64,000 nt of DNA, taken from contig JAEPRB010000165.1 of NCBI GenBank assembly GCA_016758965.1, positions 26,417-90,416 of the forward strand, read 5' to 3'. Each line of letters opens with the position of its first letter. Position 1 is the first letter of the stretch. The stretch is from Circinella minor. Taxonomy: Eukaryota; Mucoromycota; Mucoromycetes; Mucorales; Lichtheimiaceae. Below, piece after piece: positions 1 to 13,929 of the stretch. Below the pieces are notes generated by a model. It did no database searches, was not told the DNA's origin, and was given only the letters and a program-made list of their open reading frames with translations. A program made the position numbers and the translations under genes.

Positions 1-213
1 GTTTTTAATATAAAATCTCCGCAGCAATTTTTTTTTTTTTTTGAATAGGTGTACATCAATTAACAAAATAAAGTGCTCATATTTCTGAGTGAAGGTGATT
101 AATTGAACAGATATATGAATTTTTCTTTTGAATATATTGAAAAGAAAGTTGGGCCTGTTGGATAATCTTTTCTTTTACCTACTTTTATTGTACTTTACAC
201 ACAAATTATTTCT

Positions 214-270
<57 letters not shown>

Positions 271-1480
271 TTTCAGATAAAGGAAAGGAACTCTTATCAT
301 GCTATTAAAATGTTCATTAAACATTCATACGCTGTAACAAAATATTAATACGTAGGATATATATATAATACATTACCATAGCAACAATCTGTTATGACTA
401 CTAGTTGATTATCACAAAGTCTGACTATCCAGGATCATCTTTCATAACATAAAATGGAAGTATAGTAAGGTATACTAAGTAAAATGGGTCACTTTGAAAG
501 TAGCTGACATCCGATATTTTGATATTATTGCAAGTTGATCGAGCCAAAACCGCATGAAATATAAATTTGTTTTGTGTGTGTGTGTGTGTGTGCCTTGTAT
601 ATTGTATCTGGGAATATAGTTGGTTTCCCCAATCTGTTTGTAAAATCCCCATAAAAGCATGTAACATATATCTTTATTTTTTACGGTTACGATTGATTAT
701 GGTAATAAAAAGTGGAATTATTATTGGTGAAAGATTTAAATTGACAACATTTTTTTGACTTTATATAGTCTCAAAACCTACATTTTTCAAAATTGCTATA
801 CTATTTATATTATCAATAAGAAATCATATGAAGATGAAGTCTTATGGAATAGAAGTTTTTTTTAAAACCATTTTTGATACACAATGCAAAACATCCTCTC
901 TTCAAGTTTTTTTTTTTTTGAGTTGCCGCTTATATTTTTATTTATTTGTGATGTGTAATAAAACGAGGATCAAGCCACCCAACCAAAAAAAAAAAAAATA
1001 ACCAAAAAGCTAGTTTTTATAATTTTTTTCGGTCCAGGAGATATTTTTTTTTTTTTTTTTGGAATTCTTTAGACCTCAGCCACCATCCCAAAAGTAAGTT
1101 TTTTTTTTTTTTGCCTGCCAACTCGGAGAAGAAACGTTTTATATAATATATATAATATATATATATACGGTATTGGTTTTTCCCCGGAACGTTTTTCAAT
1201 TTTGTAATTTGGTGTTTTTTTTTTTTCTCTTCGAAGCATTTGTTGTCGAAAAGAAAAACTTAAATCAAATAACAACTTTTTATATATTTATAAAAAACAA
1301 CAAGTAAAAAAAAAAAAAAAAAAAAAAAAGAATTAACTGTGTTATTTTTTTTTTAAACCACAACTTTTTTTTAACCCCCCTTCCTTCGAAAAATAAAAAA
1401 AGAGAACCCCAACTCGCTTTATCCCGACCCTTTTTAACGAAAAAAACAACAACAACCCAAAAAATATATATAAACGCATA
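1..1480. other. Non-coding upstream region of the LARP1 gene
   Basis: No supportable gene. The stretch holds a 52-base poly-T run (216-267), a short GT microsatellite (about 572-592) and several A/T homopolymers. The last 300 bases, rich in T and C tracts and ending with CAACAACAAC-like sequence, are probably the promoter and 5' leader of the LARP1 gene. Open frames here are low-complexity and show no protein-like composition. Confidence 0.6.
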
Positions 1481-1772
1481 ATGGTGAACACCACCTCTAT
1501 TGCCGAAAACGCTGAAAAAGAACAACAGCAACAACAACAACAACAACAACCAACAGAACAACAACAACAAACCCAAACTTCGGAAGAAACGAAATCTACC
1601 GAGAAAGTTTCCAATGACACCAATGACAACAAAACTGAGGTAGCAACTGAAAAACAAACTGTTGCTGCACCTACACCTGCTGTTAATGTATGGCAGGTAC
1701 GGAAATCTGCTGCTGGTAATGGTACCGAAGCTACTTCTGAACAAAAGGGTGCTGCTTCTAGTACTGGTAAAG

Positions 1773-1805
<33 letters not shown>

Positions 1806-4800
1806 GTGACAGATATATCACTATTATCCAAAAAAAAAAAAGAATTTTTTTTTTCATGCCTTTCAAATTCTTATGTGTATCTAAGCAATCGCCACTAAAA
1901 AAAAATTCTGACACTTTATGTATGTAATATAGAAGCTTGGCCTGCACCAAAAGAAGCATTGGATAAACCTGTAGAAGAAGAAACCAAGAACAAGTTTACA
2001 GCTCCTAAAGGTATTGTTAGATCAAATAGTTTTAGGAATGGGGATTTTTTTTTTCTAAAAGAAAAAAAAAAAAAAAGTATTCACCTTTTAATTTGATATG
2101 TTTTAATTTTATTTTATTAGGCAAAGGAAGAGGTCAATGGAAGCCTTATACCCCGACCATCACACATTCAACTCCTACGCCTAACGGTCGCGCACGTAGC
2201 TCACGTGGACGTGCACACAGTGATCGTAGAGACGTTCGTAAACCTCGACGGGGTAGTCACCCATCACGACAATTTGTGAAGAGTGAAAGTAAGCAAACTG
2301 AAGAAACTACCGCTACTAATGGTAAAACATCTACAACAACTACTACAACAACTACTACTACTACTACTACTACTACTCCTGCTGTTACAGAATCAACAGT
2401 TCCAGCAACGACTTTGAACAGTAATGAAAATAGTACTACTAAATCAACCACTCCATCCACTGCTACTCCCTCTACAGCTCCTGCCACTACTTCTGCAAAA
2501 ACAACAACTACTACTACTGAACAAAAACCATCCTCATCATCAACCACTGCTCCAACAGAATCTCAAAAACCACAACAACAACAACAATCACAACAACAAT
2601 CATCATCGCGTGCAACAACCACTAACGGTTCTTCATCCAATTACCATCATGGTCGTGGTGGAGGTTATCGTGGTCGTGGACGTGGTCGTGGTCGTGGAGG
2701 ATTCCATGGTAGTCGTCGTTTCGATTATATGAACGCAAGTCGTTTAAGACCTTATTATATTAATGTCGATGCCGAAACGCTCAAGTATTATATTCTTCAA
2801 CAAATGTAAATTAATTTTCACTTTATGATAATGAGAATTTCAAGAGGACAGAAAAGAGGCAGGGGATAGTAAGAAACGAAAAAAAAAATTATACTTTTAT
2901 GATTTACTGACTTCATTGAGGATTGGGGGGATATATTAGTGAATATTATTTCAGTGTTGACAACCTTTGCAAGGATCTTTTCTTGCGTAGCCAGGTAAAG
3001 CAAAAAAAAAAAAACAAACATTTTTCAAAAAAAAAAAAAAAGTGAAATGAAATAATTGACAAATAATTTGGGCCTCTCCCGGAGGGGGGAATGATTGTAT
3101 AACAATTTTATATATGTATATGTACTAGATGGATGCCGAAGGTTTTGTCGCCATTCAATTACTTGCTAACTTTAATCGTGTCAAGGCACTTGCTACTGAT
3201 ATCAACTTAATCAATGAAGCTTTGGCTGAAAGTCAATTGCTTGAAGTGAAGGGTGATAAAATTCGTAGACGTGAAGGATGGCAAACATGGATTCTTCCTG
3301 CTGCTGCTGCTTCAGCAGCCAAAGAACCTAAAACAGCAGCTGATGCAGTAAAACAAAATATTCCTGCTAATCCACCTCATCCTACTCTCGCTTCATTGGC
3401 TCGTCCTACTGGTGCTCCACCTACTGTCAAGTCACCTACGATTGCTCTTAATGGTGAACGTCGCAAGTCTCAACAACCCAAGGAAACCAATGATGATGAT
3501 GACCTTTTTGAATTTGAAGATGAAGATTGGGTAGATGGTAGCCGTCCTAACACTGTTCAAAAATATTATTTATCTGACGATGATTCTGAATTTGAAGATG
3601 ATGACGATTTGGATGAAAGTACGATTGCTCGTATTATGATTGTCACTCAACGCAAGCGTAACGATAAATCCCATGCTTCATTTGATCGTGCAAAGATGAA
3701 TGATGATATCTTGGATATGATTAATGAAGGATTATATCAATATGAATCAGGTTTAGGTTCCACTGATAATGTGACCAATAATAACAGTAAAGTGGGTACT
3801 ATGGATCCTGAACATTTCGCACAATTGAGTGCTAGTGCCAAACAACGTGAAACTTCTCTCAGTGATTTGATTACAAAGTCAACCAAACCTATCAAGGCTT
3901 CCAAGAAGGCTCCTCGATTCTATCCTGTTCGACCCGAATCTTTACCAAGCAGTGCATTCTTTGGTACAACTCCACAATCTGCTGCTGCTGCTACTGCAGC
4001 TGCTGCTTCAGCTACAGGTGGAAAGAAAGATCAAGACCATGGTCATGTTGGTTGGGTTCTTAGTGAAGAAGCTTATCATTATAATCCTAATGATTTGTTA
4101 TCTTCTAGTTATGGTAAATCACCTGCTTTTGGTGAATTGTCTACTTCCATGGAAATGGCTCATTCATTCCCTCATTTTGAGCATCCTAGTCATGAATTGT
4201 TACGTGAAAATGGATTCGTTCAACATAAATATTATAAATACCATGCTAAAGCACTTAGAGAACGTAAACGATTGGGTGTTGGTCAATCACAAGAAATGAA
4301 TACACTTTTCCGTTTCTGGTCTCACTTTTTACGTGATCATTTCAACAAACGCATGTATAATGAATTTAAAAAGTTTGCTGTTGAAGATGCTAATCAAAAC
4401 TACCGGTAAGTTAAAGTCTTGAATTCTTTTTTTTTTGGATTGGATTGGATTGGATTGGATAATATTAATGCAAAAAAAAAATAGATATGGTTTGGAATGT
4501 TTGTTCCGATTCTATTCTTATGGTTTGGAAAAACGTTATCGTAAGGAAATCTTTGCTGACTTCCAAGAATTGACACTTTCTGATTATGATAATGGACATC
4601 TTTATGGTTTGGAAAAGTTCTGGGCTTATACTTTTTATCGCAAGGATAAGAATAAGAGAGAACTTAAGGTGAATGAACGTTTGAGTGAACTTCTTTCTAA
4701 ATATAAGTCTGTTAAAGACTTTAGAAATGCTCAGGCACCAGAAAAAGAAGGTGGTGAATCATATAAAGTTCCTCATCATGGTGTAAGTATCTTTTTTTTT

Positions 4801-4910
4801 TAAAAAAAAAAAAAACAGTTGGATATTTAAATTAATTCTCTTTTTTAAATTAGAAACAACAACGTGGTAGTGTAAGTGGACCTTCTGGTTCAGCTTCTCA
4901 TGCAGCTTAA
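1481..4910 (+). CDS. LARP1: La-related protein 1 (LARP1), La motif plus DM15 cap-binding region
   Basis: Seven exons join in frame: 1481-1766, 1933-2010, 2121-2805, 2940-2994, 3129-4405, 4485-4782 and 4854-4910, giving 911 residues. The N-terminal third is low-complexity (poly-Q, poly-T, then an RGG-like stretch [17 protein letters not shown]). A La motif follows at about residues 328-420; its core [18 protein letters not shown] is encoded by the 55-base exon 4 and continues [21 protein letters not shown]. An acidic middle follows. The C-terminus carries DM15 repeats ([12 protein letters not shown], then [20 protein letters not shown], then [18 protein letters not shown]). In known LARP1 proteins the La module binds RNA and DM15 binds the 5' cap of TOP mRNAs, controlling translation and stability of ribosomal-protein mRNAs in the cytoplasm. 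DM15 separates it from yeast Sro9/Slf1, which lack it. The start is the first ATG in frame, after an A-rich leader. Confidence 0.93.
4435..4460 (+). repeat. ATTGG pentanucleotide microsatellite inside a LARP1 intron
   Basis: About five tandem copies of ATTGG lie in the intron between the two DM15-coding exons, about 25 bases before the acceptor. Its length could vary between strains and affect splicing of a 79-base intron; that is inference. Confidence 0.8.
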
Positions 4911-6531
4911 AAAAAAGTGATTTATTATTATTATTATTACAACATATCGAACAACAACAACAACAACAACAAGAATCATATTAAAAAAAAATCTCGTCTA
5001 TACAAATTTGTTATTTTTTTTTTTTTCATTTCTCCCTTCTTTTTTAAACCATCATAAAAAAAAAAAGTTTCAACCAAAAAAAAATAATCTTTTCTCTTCC
5101 TTTCCCCCCCCACCTCCTCTCCCACACACATTTGTAGTATTTCTTTCTTTCTTTTCTTTTTTTTTTGTCTGTTTTTTTTTTTTTTTACACTTCTTTTTTT
5201 TCAAATAGATCTTTTTCTCAATGTCCTTTCCCTTTTAATATTTTTTTATTTACCTTTTTTTTTTTTTTTTTTTGAATCTCTAAAAAAAAAACCCTAAAAA
5301 AAGAGACTGTTTTTTTTTTGTACTGTTATATATATATATATATAACTATATATTTATTATTTATATATTTTTAATTATGAGATATCTTTAAATGTTTGGA
5401 TATATATACACATTTGTTTTATGAGGGAATTAATTATGAGATTTATAAAATAAAAAGTGACGTCATTTGGGATATTTCTTTTTCTGTTCCAGCAAAAAAC
5501 TTGGGAAATTCAAGCATAATATTACTACTATTAAGGATTCATATTAAAAAAAGATTGAGGTATATATATTTACACTTGTATATATATATATACATATTGT
5601 TTATAATATATTTATTTTATCTAATAATTATTTTTTCTTTTTTAACATATATGAAAATATATACTTTACTAATTAAAGTAGATGAACATATAATATAACT
5701 CGAACCTTTCTTTTTTTATTGTTTATTACACATATAATATATATTTGCAGTAAAGTCATCATTTGTTCAAAACGATCATCTGAAAAAAAAAAAAAAAAAA
5801 CCGACGTTGTTTTTTTTTTCACACACAAACCATTTCTTTTCAACTTGGAAATTCAACAACCCCTCTTTAACAATTCCAACTTGTTCAACATATATATATA
5901 TATATATATAACCGAGAAAAAAACAATCTTGCTATCTTTTTATAAAAAAATAACTGTTCGTTTCATATAAACGTACATTAAAGGTAAAATTAAACTTTTT
6001 TTATTTATTTTCAACATGACAAGCTATAACTTTTTTTTTGGGGGGGGGGGAAGGAGAAAGAAACATTATAAATCCATTCATCATGTTAAATAACCTTTTC
6101 ATTTTATATTAAAAAATAGAATAGAATTCTTTTCATCTTTTTTTTTGCAACAAACCTATTATTATTATCTCTCCGTTATCATCGTTCTACTCTAATTGCC
6201 TATATATACCATTTTCTACACATTACAACTTGAATCGACTTTATCTTATCTACCTTTTTCAATATAAAAACGACGAAAAACAACAGCAAAAGTATTGAAG
6301 ACGAAAAAAAAAAAACTATTTCAAAACTCTCTCTTTTCACCAACCAATCCAAACGCCATTTTTGAACGACAAAAAAAAAACAACAACAACAACAACGAAA
6401 TAATAAAGATAGATATTATTATCGTCGTGTTTTGGGTGTGTTGATCTTTTAAAATATATACATATATATAATTCATCAAAAAGAACAACCCTTTTTTTTT
6501 TTACGCCACCAAACTAAAGAAAAAGAAAAAG

Positions 6532-6565
<34 letters not shown>

Positions 6566-6625
6566 GCGATTTTTTGTCGTTTAGGGGCTGTTATATAAAA
6601 CGGTTTACAAGAAAAAAAAAAGATT
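4911..6625. other. Intergenic region between LARP1 and EAF1
   Basis: No gene seen. Long A and T runs, AT dinucleotide repeats (about 5330-5344 and 5888-5910), a G-run near 6039-6050 and a 26-base T-run near 6537-6562. The 3' part probably holds the EAF1 promoter and leader, with CAACAACAAC tracts like those before the calcineurin-tail gene. Confidence 0.6.
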
Positions 6626-9600
6626 ATGTCAACAGATGTGTCATTGGATATTATAATACCTGGACAGGAAGGTCCAGTTACTACGAACGGATCGAGTGAG
6701 TTTGGATTTTCATCATCATCACCTTTATTAGTAAGTAAATTATGACCTTATTAATTATTTACCCCACTATTTTTTTTTTAATTTGCATGAATTATAAAAA
6801 GTACTTTTTCCCTTTGTTTTTATTTTTGCTTCTTTTTTTTTTTTTTTTTTTTTTGTTACTTTTTTGATTAATTTTTTTTTAATAATAATAAAAAATAAAA
6901 AGAATAATATAACCATTGATACATTACGCTCAAAAGCGTTACAAGAACGAACAGATCAATTAAGGTAAGAATAATATGAGTGCTACATAATAATAAAAAA
7001 AAAAACTTCAAACTAAAATAAAAATATTATAGCACTTTAACGAAACATAAAGAAATTTCACTCAAAGAATTATTTCTATTAATGGGACAAGATCCATACG
7101 ACGACGATAATAATAATAATAATAATAATAACGACCATATTAAGGAAACTAGATTTATGGAATTTATGGATGATAAAAGGGATATGTCAAAAATGGATTC
7201 ATTTATTAAAGAACATAAACTCAGGTTTGTTTTGATTGCCTTTTTAATTCGGGATTGCAAAAAAAAAAAAAAAAAGAGTAAAGAATTAAAACGTTTGACA
7301 ACGTATGTATATGTTTTTTATTATTATATAAAAAAAAGAACTCCAGATTTAATAAATAATATGAAGAAAGAATCTATGGAGGATGTAATTACTACGAGTC
7401 ATCAACAAGATCAACAAGAAACGTTAGAATCAGAACAATTAGAAAACAAGTCACCTGTAGAAAACGAACATTTACAATCGTCATCGATTCAAGAAGAACC
7501 TGAACAATCATTATTACCCATGGAAGAAGAGGAAAAGGAGAATCAAGAAAAATTAAAAGAGCAGGAAACAGAATTGAAAAATGATTCAACAGAACAACCT
7601 ACTCGTCAAAATGTTGATGAAAAACAAATGAATGAGGTATCTAAACATAGCTATTTTTCTTTTTTGACATCTTTCAAAAAACTTTATGCAAAATTATTTC
7701 TCATCTTTTTTATAAAAAAAAAAAAAACAGGAAAAGGTCGAAAATAAAGAATCAGAAATGACATCAGAAACTATAGTAACAACAGAATCGGTACCATCAC
7801 CACCTCGTTCTTCTTCTTCTTCTCCTCCTTCACCTTCATCACAAACATATCGTGCACCTAAAATGATTCCACAACGTACAGAAATACCAACACAACGACG
7901 ACCTGATGCGAAATATTATCCACCACAAACATATAATGGATTACTTTTTCCTGATGATCGTAGTGATAAAACGGAAGGACTCGATTTGTACGCGTGGCAA
8001 TTACGTGCCAATGCACAACCCTTATCTAAATCTTTACAAACTGCAAGAAAAGTGGTCATGACGAGTGATTGGGCGGTAAGCATATATATATATATATATC
8101 TAGCAAACAAAAAAAATGACAATGATTTATTATCGAAAAGGAAAACAAAAACTGATCTATCTCTATATTAGCTTGCACGAGATGAACTTAAATCAGTAAA
8201 GACAATTCAATTAATTGAAAATATGAAAAAGAAACGTCTTTGGAGTTTACGTCAATTAAAACGTCAAAAATCTGTACCGAGAACAAAAACACATTGGGAT
8301 TTTATGATGGATGAAATGGTTCGTTTTTTTTTTATTATTATTAAGATGAAATTAGTGTGAAATACTCATTCATTTATTTATTTTTTTAAAAATATATATA
8401 TATAGAAATGGATGCGTACGGATTTTAAAGAGGAACGTAAATGGAAGATTGCAACAGCCTATTTAATAGCTCACGCCGTAATGGAATGGCATATGACAAC
8501 CGATAAATCATCGGTGTGCATTAAAGTACGTAAAATAGAAGAGAAAGAGAGAGTAGATGAATGGGGATGATCGATTTGGTTTATTAATTCATAATTTTTG
8601 ATTTTACTAGATTCGTCCTCCAAGTGAAAAAGCTGCAACTACTCAAAAAGAAGAACCAATTGAGTCATCAACTGAAGAAACTAAAAAAGAACCATCAGAG
8701 TTATCTACTATCAAAATGGAAACAGAACAGGTGAATGGAGATCATTCGATTGTCAATGATCCAAATGTTATTCTATCTTCAACTGGATCAGAATCTGTAG
8801 CTACTGCTAGTACACCAGATACCCCATCTCAACAAATATCTGAAGCAGAAACGACGTCGACAACAACAGCAGTAGCAGCACCAACAGCAGAAACAGAAGC
8901 AGCGATAGCAGCACATGAATTGCCACCACCAGTGATGCAGAAATACCGAACGATTGTCCATAATTTTGATTTAGACAAGACTATCATCACATTACCTGTT
9001 GAAGATTTCGGAGACTTGGATATTCATGCCGTATTTCCCGATTTATTGTGTTACGAACCACCGAACCCCGACTTTAATGATCCATACTTTGATGAAGCCG
9101 AGTATGGTCGTATTGTTGCTATCACCAAACTAATTACAAAGAAGGTTGTCTTGAAAAAACGACAGAGATTGAGTCGTAAGCGTAATGCGGATGGTGATCA
9201 ACTTGCAATACCAGATAATGAAGAAGATCAAATTGAAGTAAAAGTATTACCTCGTAATGAACGTTATGATAATACATCATTAGTATCACGTATGTCATCA
9301 CTCTTTATTTATTTTTATTACTTGTATATTATACGAATTTTTTTCGAAAAGAATCTCTTTTTTCTTTTTCTACCAAAAAAAAAAAAAAAAAAAGTGGATA
9401 ATTTAATAATATTTTTTTTTTTTTTTTTTTTTTTTTGCTCTTTTGCAGAACTTTTTGCTCCAAAGAAACATAGAGATATCCCGGCCACACAACCTCCAAC
9501 ACCTAAAACACCTACTCATCCTCCACCTACCAGTACCTGGACCGAAGATGATGATCTTTGTTTAATTCAAATGATTTTACAATATTCATTTAATTGGAAC

Positions 9601-11764
9601 CTTATTACTGAAGCATTCAATGCCATTCGACTTCCTAAAACGGGTGAAGTTCGAACACCATGGCAATGTCATGAACGTTGGAAACAAAACAATTTAACAT
9701 CACTTTCTGGTCAAGTGAGTTCAGGTAAAGTATATATATATATATACATTTCTTTTTTTTTTCATTTGGGTAAGGGGGGGAGCGATAAGAACCAAATAAG
9801 AATCGAAATATTGACATATGTTTATTTTTAGCTTATGCATCTAAACTTAAAAAGGAAGCTATTAAAAGACCCTCTTTGATTAAATTTGATTCTGTGAAAA
9901 AAAGACAACGACAATATAATATTCTTGAATCCATTAAGAAAACTCAAAAGAAACGTGAAGAATTACAAAAACCTCCATGTGAGTTATATTATAAAAAGAA
10001 TATTCCCTTACAAAAAAAACTTTATTGCAAAAAGAAAATTCTAATTTTAATTTATTTTATAGCTACATCTTCAGGACCTCGTAGCACAATAGAAGCACAT
10101 GGTATGGGATCCATTGGTCAACGATTACCAACAGCTATGGAGTTAAGTTTACATAAGGCAAATCGGGATCGACAAGTGCAACAGGCTTTAATGGAACAAC
10201 GTCAATTATCTGCAGGGTATAATCTAAATGGACAACCAGCAAATGTAAGTTGATCTGATTTATTATTATATCCAATTATATATTTATTTATATCTGGGAT
10301 TGAGTTGTGTGGTTTAAACCTTTAATGTTAATTTATTTATTTATTTTTGCTATAATTAATTAGGTTAATCCAATAAGACCTGTTCAACAAGTTGGAACTC
10401 CAATTCATTCACCAGTAGGATCACAACCACGACCACCGATGACAGCTGTTCCCAGTACATCGATTCCTTCTAATGCGGGAGCAGTTGCAGGAGGTATTGT
10501 TGGATTAGGTGGTATGAATCGACCTATTCCTACTGCTTCTGCTGCTGCTAATGTTCCACGACCCCCAGCGATACCAACTTCTCAACCAGGTGCAGTAACC
10601 CCACCCCCTCAAAATAGATACCCAGCTGCTCAATTACATCTTTTACGACAACGTCAAATGGCACTTGTACAAGCAGCAGCAGCAGCCCAAGCACAACAAG
10701 CAGGGGGTCGACCACCTGTATCTGCACCACTTCAGCGATTTGGTAATATGATGCCAGGATCACAACCACAACAATCACCACAACAACCTGTTTCACATTC
10801 ACCTATTGGAAGTTCTAATTCGGATGGAATCACTCAACAACAGCATCGTATGTCTGCTTCACCTTCTATGCCACAACAACAACACCCATTACCTCCTCAA
10901 TCACAGCCATTATCACAACCTCCACCTCAGCAACAGCAACAACCACAACCACAACCACGGCCGCAGCAACCACAACAACTTCAACAACCTTTACCTCAAC
11001 AACCACAACAACCTCCACAGTCTATGCCGCAACAACATCCACAACAACCAGGGAGTGTTCCTACACAACAATTACCACAACGACCACAACATCCACAACC
11101 TGGTAATATACATGCATCCAATGCGAATACTTTAGCTGTTGCTGCACAATTAGTCCAGATGGGATATCCTATACACCAATTGGCACCTCAACAACAACTT
11201 CAATTACATCGATACCTTGCTCAGCAAATGCAAATGCGTACAGCGGCTATTACAGCTGCAAGTCAAGCACAAGCACAAGCACATGTTCAGGCACAACAAC
11301 AACAAGCTGCTGCGGCTGCGGCTGCTGCAACGAATGGTATGAATGGACCTGGTACTCCAGCATCTCAGTTCCCACAAATGACTGTAAGTCCTGGTATGGG
11401 ACAATCACCACAGCAACAACAACAACAACAAGTGGGTGGTAATAATAATAATAATAATAATAATACGAATAATGGAATTCCAGCGGCATTGTTAGCAGCA
11501 CAACAACAGCAACGATTTCAACAACTTTTACAAATGCAAATGCAGCAGCAGCAGCAACAACAACAACAACAAAATTCACAAGGTTCACAAAATTCCCCTA
11601 TTCATCATTTATCTCCTCAACAAGGGTCTCCAATGAATTTAACACCTCAACAGCAACAATATTTACAGTTGCTTCAGCAACAGCAACAACAACAACAACA
11701 ACAGCAACAGCAACAACAGCAGCAGCAGCAACAACAACAACATTCTATGGGTCAACATAGGTGA
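6626..11764 (+). CDS. EAF1: EAF1/VID21-like NuA4 scaffold subunit (HSA + SANT)
   Basis: Twelve exons join in frame: 6626-6730, 6903-6964, 7033-7224, 7339-7636, 7731-8075, 8172-8318, 8406-8525, 8611-9289, 9449-9724, 9832-9978, 10063-10244 and 10364-11764, about 1317 residues. An HSA domain at about 350-415 is recognisable from KTHWDFMMDEM followed by KWMRTDFKEERKWKIATAYL and AHAVMEWHM; HSA helices recruit actin and actin-related proteins. A SANT/Myb-like domain follows at about 678-730 (STWTEDDDLCLIQMILQYS, then FNWNLITEAFNA and WQCHERWKQ). The last 450 residues are Q/P/A-rich with a poly-Q run near the end. HSA then SANT without a helicase core is the layout of fungal Eaf1/Vid21, the platform of the NuA4 histone H4/H2A acetyltransferase (EP400 carries the matching regions in animals). 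The start is the first ATG of a short S/G-rich exon. The N-terminal 250 residues are weakly conserved, so the first exons are less certain. Confidence 0.87.
11400..11750 (+). repeat. CAA/CAG and AAT trinucleotide repeats coding poly-Q and poly-N in EAF1
   Basis: Mixed CAG/CAA runs at about 11410-11430, 11550-11575 and 11675-11742 encode poly-Q; an AAT run near 11441-11463 encodes poly-N. They are in frame with the EAF1 tail. The mix of synonymous codons suggests selection on the amino acids rather than simple slippage. Confidence 0.8.
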
Positions 11765-13851
11765 AGCATCATAACCGACTTGATTACTCAAAGAGTATAA
11801 AAAAAAAATTGAAAGTTGGATAATCCATTCATTTTTTTTATTATTATTACTATTATTATTATTTGGTGCAGTATATTTTCTAATAATAAAAGATCAACTA
11901 AAATGATGACTGAGATCATTTGATCTAAATTATTGTCTATTTATTTTAGACAAAAATATATATATACTTTATTACATATCTCTTTTCCTTTTTTTTTTTT
12001 TTTTTTTTTTTTACAATACAATGTAATAATTATTAAAGTAAACTTATAATAAATGTGTTTTGAGTAAAAAAAAAAAAAAAAAAAGACAGTGTATATTTTA
12101 TTATGTGCTAAATGCGTTGTTGTGTCAAATTTTGGAAACAAAAAAAAAAGGCTATGATAGACGTTGACAAATGATGTGACGTCAAGATTGGAAAGAAAAA
12201 AAAAAAGTTCTACGTAGCTTATGCCTGATGAATGACGGGTGGGGAAGAAAGAGGCCCAAGTCATTCATGTGTATGGACCGGTTAACTGATATATATTCCT
12301 TTAATTAGACAAATTTTGGTCCGTTCTTCAAGGAAACGGATATAATTACTCGAAAACAAGGTAAAAAAGAGTATTTGTATATATATATATATATCGGAAT
12401 GGTTTAAAAGTCGCTGTAAAACTAACAAATTTCGATGATTGAGACAGGTTCGAAAATATCAGCGACAACAGTAATAAAAACACACCCACTTTTTAATTAT
12501 TTTAATTCACTGAGAGCAGAAAACAACAATAATTTGAACATTGACTTTTCAACTAACTATGACGGCATACATGTTCTTTTATTACACCAAGAAAAAAGTA
12601 ATAACAAAAAAAGCGTAAATATTTTCAATGTCCTATATTCATACGTACGTAGTAATAATGACGATGATGATATATCTTTATCATATAAAAAATATTTACG
12701 TATCAATTTACATTTTTTACATATTTAAGTATTATATTTAAAATATACCACCCAAATCTAGAGTTCATGTTAGTCAGCTATTAATTAAATGGGCCAGAAC
12801 GTCTTAACTACGTATATGTAACGCATATATCACCCATCAACCCTAATATAATAATCACCATAACAACGTCAAATGACTTTATTCCATTTTTCAGTTTATT
12901 TTTGTTATCAATATAGCCAACAACTGGTTTGTATCTCAAAATCCATTTTAACCAAAACTTTTTGCTTTATCCTATCCCTACGTATAACCTACTTTATTGT
13001 ACCTCTAGACTCGAATAACAAGATACTCTTAATCAAAATTACGTACACCATCTTTGAATTCATATGAAAAAAAAGTTTTTTATACCATGTTTCCCATCCC
13101 CTAACATTAAAATTTTTTTCTCTTTTTAATAAGTAAAACATATACGTAACGCTTACCAGCTTATTCAATTTTTGCGCTTAATAGGTATCTTTTTTTTTTA
13201 TTTTGTTTTTTTTTGGGGGGGGGGGGAGAGAGAGATAAATAATAAATTTGATTGTTTTTCTATTTAATAAAAGAATTTTCTTTATTCTTATTTTTACACA
13301 ATGCTAACAACAACAAATCTCCTTGTGTTTCAAAAATTATTTACGTTACGTTATTAAATAAAATGAACGCGGAAATGACCGATAAGGTTTTGTTAGTGCT
13401 ATCCCAAACTGACATAATCCCCTTCTTCAAATCTGATATTAAGTAATAACTATCTATTAGAAAGAATATCTTTTGGTATATATATATATATATATATATA
13501 TACATTTTTTCTTTCTCCTCAAAAAAAAAAAAAAAAAGAATAAGGCTATAAGGTATATATATATATATATATATCCCTTTTGATTTGCTTATCATACTCC
13601 TTCACCCCCTTATAATTCATAACGTAACGCCATATTTCTGAGTAAAATGTTAAAAATAAATCCTTTCTTTTTTTTGGGATAAAAACAAAGAAAAAAACTG
13701 TATTTAACAAAAAGAAAAAGGAAAAAACAAATAAGCAGAGAGAAAGTAAATAATATGAAAATGTGTTTAAAAAACAATAATAAAGAAAGAGAGGTGTGCG
13801 TGTGTATATATTGTTTAGAGAAGTTTAGGATATATAAATTCGAGAGAGAGA

Positions 13852-13887
<36 letters not shown>

Positions 13888-13929
13888 AGGAGTGGGGGGG
13901 GAGGAGAGAGATATTTAGGGGAATTGAAT
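11765..13929. other. Intergenic region between EAF1 and the calcineurin-tail gene
   Basis: No supported gene. AT-rich, with AT microsatellites (12377-12392, 13479-13502, 13554-13574) and a GT repeat (about 13855-13886). A 97-codon ATG-initiated frame at 12435-12728 has no recognisable features and is not called. Several ACGTA-containing palindromes occur from 12640 on. Confidence 0.55.
13855..13886. repeat. GT dinucleotide microsatellite
   Basis: About sixteen GT/TG units, followed by a G-rich and GA-rich stretch, just downstream of the calcineurin-tail gene on its 3' side. Confidence 0.85.

Noticed and set aside
1280..1959. Long minus-strand frames opposite LARP1 exon 1
   Set aside because: Poly-L/V/C/F translations of the antisense of CAA and A/T repeats.
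10548..11588. Minus-strand and alternative-frame ORFs in the EAF1 tail
   Set aside because: Shadows of the Q-rich coding repeats; composition is pure repeat translation.
12435..12728. 97-codon ATG frame on the plus strand
   Set aside because: N/S/D/K-rich translation of AT-rich DNA with no domain, signal peptide or splice support.
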